From positions 1-44,574 of the forward strand of contig JAJZWH010000001.1 in assembly GCA_021846765.1 (NCBI GenBank): DNA of 44,574 nt. The letters run 5' to 3'. Each line of letters starts with the position of its first letter. Position 1 is the stretch's first letter. This DNA comes from a bacterium. Its GTDB lineage: Bacteria; Patescibacteriota; Saccharimonadia; Saccharimonadales; UBA4665. The notes beneath the pieces were generated by a model that was not told the origin of the DNA, did no database searches, and worked only from the letters and a program-made list of their open reading frames with translations. This document shows, piece by piece, positions 32,760 to 40,868 of this stretch. The position numbers and the translations under genes are program-made.

Positions 32760-33545
32760 TTAAGTCTTTGGATTGGCTACTCTATCAACGTGTTGTGGGT
32801 TGTTAGGGTCAAACTTAGCTTGTGATAAATAATTAAACACTTCAGTTGCAGACCTACCATTTTTTAGTTGATTAGTGATATATTCAGCCATCTGTTTGTA
32901 GCCAACATAGTATGCAATATCTTTAGTAAAGATTGCTTGCTTAGTACCCAAGTTATCACCCCTACTACCTCTGTAGATACGGTCAATGTGTCCCCATACT
33001 CTAGGAGCTAGTGATGATATCGCTGCTTCGTCAGCACCTTGTAGCTGTAGCCTTACTAGCTGACGCGCATAGCTTGATTTCAAACATCTCTTTACGAGTT
33101 CTCTGAACTCCATCAACAGTACCAAGAGCTAAAGCAATATCAACATAACGGTCGTATGCTTTATCAGGAAGCTGTCCATTCACAGCTTCTTCTGCTAATA
33201 CTCCGAGTCCTTCTTCAGCATCTAAATAACCTGCAAGTCCAGTGGCTAGTTTCTTATCGCCAGTTTTATAGCCATTCTTTCCTCTAAGAGCATGGACTAG
33301 TAGCTCATGCGCCAGTAATGCACGCGCGTCTTTAGGCGAAGCAGATTCACGACGAGACGCAATCTTTATTTTACGGTCAGAGGCTTCGACAGAAAGCGAA
33401 GTACCGTCGGTTGAAACAACTTGCCATTCACTCCACTCAGGGTCATTATTATCTGTCAAGTCCCCGAAATCTTGGACACTTTGTCTCGGACCTCTGTTAA
33501 CATGACTTTTCCGATGAAGGGACTCTTCAGAATTATGTGTAAACT
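32760..33545 (-). pseudogene. Frameshifted, 5'-truncated DUF1704 (MATCAP-like) zinc metallopeptidase
   Basis: The upstream frame (from about 33545 to 33080) carries AHELLVHALRGKNG, an HExxxH zinc site, and LDAEEGLGVLAEE, the family QEGLA-type motif. The frame then runs out at TGA near 33031. The rest of the domain (YARQLVRLQLQGADEAA, RVWGHIDRIYRG, IFTKDIAYYVGYKQMAEYI) continues in the other frame from about 33070 to 32760. The switch, near 33070-33085, is what one extra base would cause. The N-terminal part expected for this family is missing; the frame runs into the divergent NUDIX gene. Family members cut C-terminal Tyr/Glu-type residues; this copy looks inactive unless recoded. Confidence 0.7.
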
Positions 33546-33548
33546 TGT

Positions 33549-33554
33549 ATATAA
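33549..33554 (+). promoter_or_regulatory. -10 element of the NUDIX gene
   Basis: TATAAT, 17 bases before the ATG at 33572, predicting a leader of about 11 bases without a Shine-Dalgarno. Confidence 0.45.
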
Positions 33555-33571
33555 TATTACATGGTCTAGAT

Positions 33572-34030
33572 ATGTTAGACGAAACAGCTATTCGAGAAAA
33601 AGCCGACGAAGATGGCATAACTCATATATCTACAGGAGTTGCTGTTGTTAAAGATGGTCAAATTCTGTTGGTGCGCCGCTCAAAGGATGACTTTCTTGGA
33701 GGTTATTATGAATTACCTGGTGGCGGTGTTGATAATGGAGAAACAATCGAACAAGCCGCAATGCGTGAAATCAAAGAGGAAACAGGTTTAGTGCCTTCTA
33801 AAGTTATAACAACATTCAAAGGATTTGATTATAAAACAGATAAAAAGCCATTCGTAAGACAAGTTAATTTAATTATCGAAGCTAAACCTGGAGAAGTTAA
33901 GTTAAGCCCTGAGCATGATGACTTTTTATGGGCTAACAAAGATGACTTAGGCAATATCAAGATGACTGAAAATATGATTGATTGTGTTTATGATGCGTTC
34001 TCTAAGCTAAATGCCTTGTTTTACGTCTAG
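33572..34030 (+). CDS. NUDIX hydrolase
   Basis: I choose the ATG at 33572 (152 residues) over an in-frame TTG at 33545, because the -10 lies between them. A perfect Nudix box is present, GGVDNGETIEQAAMREIKEETGL (shown in two parts: G-x5-E then REIKEETGL, residues about 52-74). It hydrolyses a nucleoside diphosphate linked to another group; substrate is undetermined (NUDIX enzymes clean oxidised nucleotides or act on NDP-sugars and similar). Convergent with the nucleotidyltransferase gene. Confidence 0.9.
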   Translation: MLDETAIREKADEDGITHISTGVAVVKDGQILLVRRSKDDFLGGYYELPGGGVDNGETIEQAAMREIKEETGLVPSKVITTFKGFDYKTDKKPFVRQVNLIIEAKPGEVKLSPEHDDFLWANKDDLGNIKMTENMIDCVYDAFSKLNALFYV

Positions 34031-34041
34031 AGAATTAAATT

Positions 34042-34611
34042 TTAAGTTTTGTTCTTAACCCACTTCTTGAATTCTTCTACGCTTTTAACATTATTTCTTA
34101 AAACCGCTTCATAGATATTGAAACTATCTGTTTTAATTTCTTTATCATTTCTAGCTGCTTTTAACTCAAGAATTATCTTTTTAGTCTCATTATTGAGTCT
34201 ATCCTTTATCCAATCATTATTGATTCTAAGGGTATCTTCGTTCCCAAACCAAATATCCACTTTCCATCTATTTTTAGAGAAATCATTTTTTACACCTACA
34301 TAATAAGCCTTAGGAAATTCTGGATGATTTTTAGAACTATGCTTAACAAAATCGTAATACAAATAACCGTTCCATTGGTTTTGTTGGATAAGCTGATTTA
34401 ATGCCTCTAGTGCAGCTACTCTGGCCCTATCTGTAGGAACTATTACATATATATCAAGGTCTGGCCCTAGCATTAAGTTATAATCATAACTTCCAACAAT
34501 TTTGACTTCTCCAATTCTAGAAAGCAGCGAATAAATGCGTGAGTAATCTAGAAGCTTATCCGCCTCCTCGTGCCACATTCTAGATAAAGTCAGAAGTCCA
34601 ATTATTTCCAT
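34042..34611 (-). CDS. Nucleotidyltransferase-domain protein
   Basis: 189 residues. The pol-beta-type nucleotidyltransferase signature is visible as GSYDYNLMLGPDLDIYVIV (GS then DxD, residues about 38-56), with a likely third acidic residue in WKVDIWFG. The rest is helical. It resembles small NTase proteins that transfer a nucleotide to a protein, tRNA or antibiotic; no partner antitoxin is seen. A -10 (TAAAAT) ends 6 bases before its ATG, so it is predicted leaderless. Confidence 0.8.
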   Translation of the reverse strand: MEIIGLLTLSRMWHEEADKLLDYSRIYSLLSRIGEVKIVGSYDYNLMLGPDLDIYVIVPTDRARVAALEALNQLIQQNQWNGYLYYDFVKHSSKNHPEFPKAYYVGVKNDFSKNRWKVDIWFGNEDTLRINNDWIKDRLNNETKKIILELKAARNDKEIKTDSFNIYEAVLRNNVKSVEEFKKWVKNKT

Positions 34612-34617
34612 CTTACT

Positions 34618-34623
34618 ATTTTA
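34618..34623 (-). promoter_or_regulatory. -10 element giving a leaderless mRNA for the nucleotidyltransferase gene
   Basis: Minus strand TAAAAT, 6 bases before the ATG at 34611. A TATAAT overlaps a little further upstream as an alternative. Confidence 0.45.
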
Positions 34624-34725
34624 TAATTATAGTGGTTTAAGTCATGATAGGACGCATTAGATAAAAAAGAAAGTTACCCAAAGAATATCGGTTAGATAGT
34701 AATTCGGTTACTCTAGTTCTCATTA

Positions 34726-34974
34726 TGAAGAAAACTATGTTTAATGCAATTATTGAAGAAAAACTACCAAAATACCTAAAAGCTGATGTTAAAAAAATCA
34801 ATCATTGAAGTCAGCAGCATGCACAGTAGGGCAGTATTTAGAGCCCTGAATCGTAGTAGGAAACGATCTAACTGAAAATCTCAGCCTAAACTTGGTAAGT
34901 CAAAAAATACTGATCTGGTATGTGTTTTAGAGCAAGATCAATATTATTTAGTATCAGAACACCACTTAGTTTAA
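34726..34974 (+). pseudogene. Degraded transposase/integrase-like N-terminal remnant
   Basis: In the 431-base gap 34612-35042 three short frames can be joined: MKKTMFNAIIEEKLPKYLKA (then DVKKI), IIEVSSMHSRAVFRALNRSR, and PKLGKSKNTDLVCVLEQDQY. Together they resemble the N-terminal DNA-binding part of integrase-core transposases (helical region, then ..R-ALNR-R..., then a G-[RK]-x-K-[KN]-x-T linker). At least two frameshifts are needed. The match is by eye and weak. I see no terminal repeats. The remaining sequence of the gap shows nothing else. Confidence 0.35.
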
Positions 34975-35042
34975 TAAACCCATCGGTAGTTATATTGTAT
35001 TTGCCAATAAGTTAAACGATAATATTATAAGCTTAAGCATTT

Positions 35043-36093
35043 ATGGAAAACCAAGACAATAATCAATTTACTCAACCGAGCGATGTTCAACCCAGCTATA
35101 GTAATAAACCACAATCTACAAATAGATTAGTAAAAATATTAATATCTCTATTAGTAATATTGGTTATTGTAATAGTGGGATTAGGAGTATACGTTTGGCA
35201 ACACAATAAAGTAGTCGATCTAACCAAGCAATTGAATTCGACGAAAACAACAATTCCTCAAGACAAAAAAACTGATAATGTCTTGAGCTATAACTCTCAA
35301 CAATTTACGAACCTTATCTATAGTCAGTTGCAATCAGTTATGCCTAGCAACTACACCATAATTAACTCAACATCTAGCCCCACTACATCAGACACTATTG
35401 CGGTTAGCGTTGGCCACGAGATATCTAATACAGCTGAAAATGTTGGTCCAGGAATCGCTGCAACGGCTTATAACTTTATAGTTCAGCCTCAAGGATACAC
35501 AATAACCTTGTACTGTTCAGCGCTGTCATCGAACAACAATCCATCATGTCCTTCAACCGTCCAGACAGCGATAGAAAAATTGGTTAGTAAAGAGATGAGT
35601 GGTTTTCAATATATTAAAAATGGTGGCTACCTAGATGGTTTAGATGGACCCAATCCTAAAGTTGACGTATATAAAAATAACTTAATAGATTGTTATTGTT
35701 AATTACAGTAGTTTTGGCAATGGTACTTTTCTAGGCTGTTCAGATAAAAGCGAATATCCTGTTGTATATCAAGAAGTTCAGTCGTTACTAAATGCTACAC
35801 CAACTACAGGCTCCGGATCTCCGCAGCCAACTACCAAACCACAACTAGTTTTCCCCGCTCCTTTCATTGGAAATAGTCAGACTAATGGTTATAAATATGC
35901 CTACATGGGTTACGGTGCCGCTGAGGGATACTTTTATAAAGAAGGCAATATCTGGTACTATCTTGGCTCTGGTCAGTTCGGTTTAAATTGTACTCATTTA
36001 AGCTCCAACACAAGCACTAATATTCAAGCCATGATTGCTTTTCAAGGTCAACCATGCACGACTAATAACGGCAATAGCTCAACTGTACAGTAA
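35043..36093 (+). pseudogene. Frameshifted membrane-anchored extracellular protein
   Basis: The first frame (35043-35702, 219 residues) has a polar Gln/Asn-rich cytoplasmic N-terminus, one membrane helix (residues about 29-50) and a Thr/Ser-rich outer domain, ending ...NNLIDCYC and TAA. Removing one T at about 35700 joins it to an open frame that runs to 36093 (NYSSFGNGTFLGCSDKSEYP, a Pro/Thr linker, then YKYAYMGYGAAEGYFYKEGN), making a protein of about 349 residues with a C-terminal cysteine pair. Either a recent pseudogene, a sequencing error or +1 recoding at TGT-TAA. Family not recognised; position and topology suggest a surface protein. Confidence 0.6.
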
Positions 36094-36267
36094 AATTTAC
36101 AGATAAAATAATTTAATTATTAACAGTCCTATACACTCCAAAAGAGTTCCATTAAAAACAAGAGATTGGCATATTTCAAGCAAGAACCTACTACTCCTAC
36201 TTCGGTATCAAGTTATCTGCCTAAGTTCAAGCTGTTTAGCATAATCAACTACCATCATCTTTTTACT

Positions 36268-38403
36268 CTAGTAAAAATCGTGGAGTTTTAATTTATCTCG
36301 TAAAATAATTAACGGCTTTGGTAGCCACCAATTATATTTACCTAGTAATTTCATACTGGCCGGAACCAAAACTAAACGAACAACAAATACATCAACCAAT
36401 ACCGCCACTATCAAACCAATAGACACTTCTTTCATACTTACAACTTCCCCACTAGCAAATGAACCAATAACCACTAACAACAAAATTGCTGCAGTGGTAA
36501 TAATTTTGCCAGTTTTTTGTACGCCCCAAGTAATTGCTTGAGTCATATCTTCGTGCTGAGAAAAGTTTTCTCTTATTCGGCTAAACAGAAAAGTTGCATA
36601 ATCCATAGATAAACCAAAAGCTAGCGAAAATATTATAACCAGCTGAGATGCGTCCAATCCGTTTAATTTAGTAAAACCTAAAATACTAGCCAAATGACCG
36701 TCTTGAAAAATCCATACTAATACGCCAAAAGCCGCCGAAAGAGAAAGTGCAGTTAAGATAATAGTTTTAAGAGGTATAACAATACTTCCAAGAAGCATAT
36801 AGAGCAAAATCATCATCGATACAATTACTATAATCCCAACATATATTCCATCGTGTTCAATTAAGGTAATCTGATCAAGTAAATCGGCACTATTACCACC
36901 AACCATAGCTCTAATGCCTTTTACATTAATACTTCGAATAGTTTTAACTAAATTTTCATTTTGTGAAGACTGATTATTTTTAGGAATAACTTCTAAAAAT
37001 AAATAACCAGAATTTTCTCTAACCTCCCCTAAACCTTTAACCCCATTTAAGGATATTATTTTATTAATATAAGCCATTGCAGAAATTCGATTATTAATTT
37101 CTTTTAACGGAATCACTAAGTTTAGAGGCGATAAATTACTATATTTAAAATTCTTGGATAGCGAGTTAGCAACAACTCTAGCAGATGAATTTTTTGGCAA
37201 TACATTGTAATTAGAGGACGTAAACTGAACATGCAAAAAAGGCAATCCAGCAAGCAGCAATAAAGCCAGAGTAATAACAATTGTCAATAAAGGATACTTG
37301 ATAACTTTATCAACAATCAATTTCCATATATTTCCTTTTTTACTTTCTTGCATACGATAACGTTTGGGTATTATATTGGAAACCTGCAATGCGTTGACTT
37401 TTGGTCCGAGTAAAGCCAAAATAGCCGGTAAAAATAACAACGAGCCGATAACCGCAATTAAAACTGCCGCAGCCCCACCAATACCCATGCTTCGTATATA
37501 GCCAATCGGAAACAAGATTAACCCAGATACAGCAATCATAACAGTCAAGCCGCTAAAAATAACTGTTCTTCCAGCAGTAGCCATAGTTCGGCAAAGGGCC
37601 AATTCTTGATTATTAACATGAAGCTTTAATTCTTCGCGATAACGATTAACTATAAACAAGCTATAATCTATACCCAAACCAAGGCCGAGTAGTCCTACTA
37701 TATCTAAAACATAGACTGACACAGGTATGGCGATAGTTACTAATCTGCTAATTACTAAAGCGCCAATCACACCATATAATCCCAATCCTAAGGGTAGCGA
37801 TGCAGCAACTAGGCTACCAAAAATTAATATCAATAATAGAGCGACTATCGGAAAACTATATTTTTCCGCTATAGCTAAATCTTTTTGAATATACCTACTT
37901 AATTGATTATCGGTTACTGCACTACCTCCCAAACTAACAGACAATGTCTTACTCTTAATTAAAGATTGAATCTGGGTAATGTCATTGGCTTGTTGATCTA
38001 TATTTCCCCTTAAGCCTACTAAAGCATAGGTTAAATGTGGGTTATTAGAAACGAACTGTTCACCACCTTTTGCATAAAAAGAATTTGTCCCTGTTACTAT
38101 CGGTAAACTAGCAATTTTAGCAATAATCCTCTCGGCTGCCTGCTTATATGCCGACTGAGTATAAACTAGTTTTTTAGATGAAAATAGCAGTATTAATGAA
38201 TCCTGATTACCGCCAAAATCTTTATTAACAATTATATCTGCTCTTTGAGACTGAGAGTTGGGAACATTAAATCCATTATCTACTAAATCATTAAAAATAC
38301 CCGAAGCATAAACTGCTCCTCCAGCCATACATAATATTCCGAAAATAAAAAACCATAATCGAAAACGATAAATTAATTTACCAAAATTAATAAGCATAGG
38401 CAC
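36268..38403 (-). CDS. MMPL-family RND transporter
   Basis: 711 residues with the RND/MMPL plan: one membrane helix, an outer domain (about 35-180), five to six helices including GLGIDYSLFIVNRYREEL (the proton-relay block), a second outer domain (about 390-510), and the second helix bundle with SMDYATFLFSRIREN. Such pumps export lipids, cell-wall precursors or drugs using the proton gradient. Substrate unknown. A small hairpin (TTTTTAC-TCTA-GTAAAAA, 36260-36277) lies at its stop codon but has little U-tract. The gap 36094-36267 has no other gene. A single-gene unit. Confidence 0.93.
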   Translation of the reverse strand: MPMLINFGKLIYRFRLWFFIFGILCMAGGAVYASGIFNDLVDNGFNVPNSQSQRADIIVNKDFGGNQDSLILLFSSKKLVYTQSAYKQAAERIIAKIASLPIVTGTNSFYAKGGEQFVSNNPHLTYALVGLRGNIDQQANDITQIQSLIKSKTLSVSLGGSAVTDNQLSRYIQKDLAIAEKYSFPIVALLLILIFGSLVAASLPLGLGLYGVIGALVISRLVTIAIPVSVYVLDIVGLLGLGLGIDYSLFIVNRYREELKLHVNNQELALCRTMATAGRTVIFSGLTVMIAVSGLILFPIGYIRSMGIGGAAAVLIAVIGSLLFLPAILALLGPKVNALQVSNIIPKRYRMQESKKGNIWKLIVDKVIKYPLLTIVITLALLLLAGLPFLHVQFTSSNYNVLPKNSSARVVANSLSKNFKYSNLSPLNLVIPLKEINNRISAMAYINKIISLNGVKGLGEVRENSGYLFLEVIPKNNQSSQNENLVKTIRSINVKGIRAMVGGNSADLLDQITLIEHDGIYVGIIVIVSMMILLYMLLGSIVIPLKTIILTALSLSAAFGVLVWIFQDGHLASILGFTKLNGLDASQLVIIFSLAFGLSMDYATFLFSRIRENFSQHEDMTQAITWGVQKTGKIITTAAILLLVVIGSFASGEVVSMKEVSIGLIVAVLVDVFVVRLVLVPASMKLLGKYNWWLPKPLIILRDKLKLHDFY

Positions 38404-38478
38404 AGTTTATGTCTTAATAATCAAAAGGTATACCAAAATTTGAACAATATATAAAAGTATATATGTAGTGTAAGTTTT

Positions 38479-38507
38479 TTGACAATAAAGCCTTATTATA
38501 ATAAAAG
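38479..38507 (+). promoter_or_regulatory. Candidate promoter of the two small membrane-protein genes
   Basis: TTGACA (38479-38484), a 17-base spacer and TAAAAG (38502-38507); a TATAAT overlaps it at 38497. The leader of about 90 bases ends in a perfect AAGGAGG ribosome-binding site before 38601. Confidence 0.5.
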
Positions 38508-38600
38508 TAATTATTTTTACTTACATAGTCTATATATAAGCTTATTATTGAGCTAACGATAAATTAAGTACCCAAAAAGAAAATAAGGAGGCCAAAAATC

Positions 38601-38987
38601 ATGAGTAAATTATTATTGCTATTATCATTTATGAGCTTAGTAATACTAGCTATTGGTACGACTTTTTTTGCCAATTATCCAATTTTCCAACTAGCCAGTA
38701 GCAGTAGCTTTTACGAACACATCAGAGAAATACTTGCATCAATATTATTTTTACAATTAATTACGCATCCGCCACGTCATTTAGTTTTTCGCATATTATC
38801 AGGATTAGTGGCGATTAGCATAGGTGGTTGGGCAATTGCCGTAACCTACGCTAGCATGATGCCATTATTGGATACTTTATCACTCTTGGCATCAGCTGCA
38901 GCAATTGGTGTTACGGCTCTTGAAGTCAATCCAGAATCGGCAAAAAGAAACCGTCCCGAAAAATCAACCAGCCCACTAATAGCTTAA
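38601..38987 (+). CDS. Small membrane protein, 128 aa
   Basis: Not recognised. Three to four hydrophobic segments (about 5-25, 45-55, 65-90, 95-115) and a basic C-terminal tail (ESAKRNRPEKSTSP). Preceded by the strongest Shine-Dalgarno site in the window (AAGGAGG). The gap of 23 bases to the YGGT gene suggests an operon. Function unknown. Confidence 0.65.
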   Translation: MSKLLLLLSFMSLVILAIGTTFFANYPIFQLASSSSFYEHIREILASILFLQLITHPPRHLVFRILSGLVAISIGGWAIAVTYASMMPLLDTLSLLASAAAIGVTALEVNPESAKRNRPEKSTSPLIA

Positions 38988-39010
38988 AATTTACTTCGAA
39001 GGAGTACTAT

Positions 39011-39373
39011 ATGCAACCAAACAATCAATACACCGACCAGGCGCCTCAGAAAACAAACAATAATCAAAACCGTCAACCTACTTTGGTTATATTAGCTCAT
39101 TTAGTTTGGATAATTGGAGTGGTGATAGCTATTATATTAGCAATACGGTTTTTATTGATTCTGTTCGCTGCCAATTCTGCCAATGGATTTGTCAATTTTA
39201 TCTATACCATTAGCTATCCGTTGGCTAGGCCTTTCTTTGGAATATTTAATTATCAGATACATTACGGAGTTTCAAGAGTAGAATTTGCTAGTTTAGTAGG
39301 CATAGCGATCTATTCAATCGTTGCTTACTTAATTGCAAAAATACTAACCATTAACCATCCTCAAACTATTTAG
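39011..39373 (+). CDS. YGGT-family membrane protein
   Basis: 120 residues: polar N-terminus, a membrane helix (about 25-50), the loop NFIYTISYPLARPFFGIFNY, and a second helix near the C-terminus, which is the YGGT layout (two helices around a P-x2-F motif). YGGT proteins affect cell division or membrane organisation in other bacteria. A ribosome-binding site GAAGGAG is present. Its last codons overlap the convergent gene at 39366. Confidence 0.8.
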   Translation: MQPNNQYTDQAPQKTNNNQNRQPTLVILAHLVWIIGVVIAIILAIRFLLILFAANSANGFVNFIYTISYPLARPFFGIFNYQIHYGVSRVEFASLVGIAIYSIVAYLIAKILTINHPQTI

Positions 39374-39881
39374 AATGTTTTTTAGATCCTTTTCGTTTGT
39401 TGTATACCAATAACCAAAAAAAGACAATTGCCACTAAAGAGCCAAAGCCAACAATAGATGACTGGTATCTAATCAACTTTAACCAATAGGAGTTATTCAT
39501 TATAGATAGCATAATATTAGTAGGTAATAGTGGCACAATTAATATTGGAGCAAATAAACTTACAGCTAAAGATGGTATGACATTTAATAACCGATAGTGT
39601 TTAGCCACAGATCTGAATTGCAATATTATACTCAAAACCGCTGGTCCTAAAAGCAGTAATAAATTAACGGTTACGGCAGAGGGACTCAAATGCACCGGGA
39701 AAGCATAATGATGCTTGGCTAAATTGGCAGCTATGCTATTAGAATTACGCGATTCAAATGACAATAATACATATCCTAGGCACAAACTTAAAAATACCAA
39801 TGATGCGTTAATTCTAAGTAGATAAAAACCTGCTAAAGGAATTAAGAATATTACTAGTAACCATAGTAAACCGATTGACAT
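39366..39881 (-). CDS. Integral membrane protein, 171 aa
   Basis: Not recognised. Five or so hydrophobic helices with few polar residues, and a basic C-terminal tail (YNKRKGSKKHSK). No conserved catalytic motif seen. Its 3' end overlaps the YGGT gene by 8 bases in convergent orientation. Possibly membrane accessory; function unknown. Confidence 0.6.
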   Translation of the reverse strand: MSIGLLWLLVIFLIPLAGFYLLRINASLVFLSLCLGYVLLSFESRNSNSIAANLAKHHYAFPVHLSPSAVTVNLLLLLGPAVLSIILQFRSVAKHYRLLNVIPSLAVSLFAPILIVPLLPTNIMLSIMNNSYWLKLIRYQSSIVGFGSLVAIVFFWLLVYNKRKGSKKHSK

Positions 39882-39933
39882 ATGCGATTATAGACCCATT
39901 AAGTACTATAGCATGAGCACCTTAAATAAAGTC

Positions 39934-40836
39934 CTAAGCGCCTACTTTATCTTTTCGACGACCAGTTTTTGCTGAATGCTCAGTATACTCAATAATATTG
40001 GCTGCAACATTGCGACCAGTAACTTTTTCAATCCCGAAACCGGGAGAAGCGTTAACTTCTAAGACAAGAGGTCCTCTGTCTGATCTGAGCATATCTACAC
40101 CAGCTATAGTTAAGCCCATAGCTTTAGCTGCTTTCTGAGCTGTACGTCGTTCTATATCAGACAACTTAACAATTGTTCCTTGTCCTCCTTGGTGTAAATT
40201 AGAACGGAAATCATCATCTAGGCTTTTCCTCATCATACTAGCAACGACTTTACCGTTAACAACAAAAGCTCGAATATCTGAACCTTTACTTTCAGAAATA
40301 TATTCTTGGACTAAAAAATTTACATTTTCTACATTAAATGCTTGCATAACCGCTAAGGCTGCTTTTCTAGTTTCGGCTAAAACAACTCCTGTACCATGAG
40401 TTCCTCGGGCAACCTTAATAATAGCTGGCGCTCCTCCAACCTGTTCTAAAACGCCCTCATAATCTGCAGTCTCTCGTGCAAAAACAGTCTTCGGAATACC
40501 GACACCAGACTTAGCTAATAATTGCATGCTCCTTAGTTTGTCTCTAGCCCTAACGATAGCAATAGAACTAGTAGTAGTAAAAACATTTTGCATTTCAAAC
40601 TGACGAACTATAGAAGTTCCATACTTAGTTAGATTAGCTGAAATTCTAGGAATAATTGCATCGATATCACTAATTATCTCTCCTTTGTAATTAACTATTG
40701 GATTGTTCTGTTCCAGGGTAACGAAACATTTTGCATAATTAATTACCCGAACTTGATGACCGCGCAACTTTGCTTCTTCAACCAAACGCATCGTAGAATA
40801 GTTTTTGCTTCCTTTAGATAAAATAGCTATATTCAT
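39934..40836 (-). CDS. rimK: RimK-family ATP-grasp alpha-L-glutamate ligase
   Basis: 300 residues. The N-terminal preATP-grasp domain (MNIAILSKGSKNYSTMRLVEEAKLRG) is followed by the ATP-grasp domain with RARDKLRSMQLLAKSGVGIP, the RGTHGTGVVLAETRK loop, FLVQEYISESKGSDIRAFVV and the metal-binding LVLEVNASPGFGIEKV. RimK adds glutamate to the C-terminus of ribosomal protein S6. S6 is not in the window. Directly downstream of a retropepsin-ATP-grasp fusion (32-base gap), which argues for a linked modification and removal system. Confidence 0.9.
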   Translation of the reverse strand: MNIAILSKGSKNYSTMRLVEEAKLRGHQVRVINYAKCFVTLEQNNPIVNYKGEIISDIDAIIPRISANLTKYGTSIVRQFEMQNVFTTTSSIAIVRARDKLRSMQLLAKSGVGIPKTVFARETADYEGVLEQVGGAPAIIKVARGTHGTGVVLAETRKAALAVMQAFNVENVNFLVQEYISESKGSDIRAFVVNGKVVASMMRKSLDDDFRSNLHQGGQGTIVKLSDIERRTAQKAAKAMGLTIAGVDMLRSDRGPLVLEVNASPGFGIEKVTGRNVAANIIEYTEHSAKTGRRKDKVGA

Positions 40837-40868
40837 TATTAAACCTACTTTCTTTCTATTGACGATAA

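Noticed and set aside
33545..33571. TTG start for the NUDIX gene
   Set aside because: The TATAAT at 33549-33554 would lie inside the coding region; the ATG at 33572 fits better.
34042..34611. Toxin-antitoxin pair based on the nucleotidyltransferase
   Set aside because: No adjacent HEPN or antitoxin-like gene; the neighbour is a convergent NUDIX gene.
27336..36100. Prophage
   Set aside because: No capsid, tail, terminase, integrase or lysis genes are recognisable.
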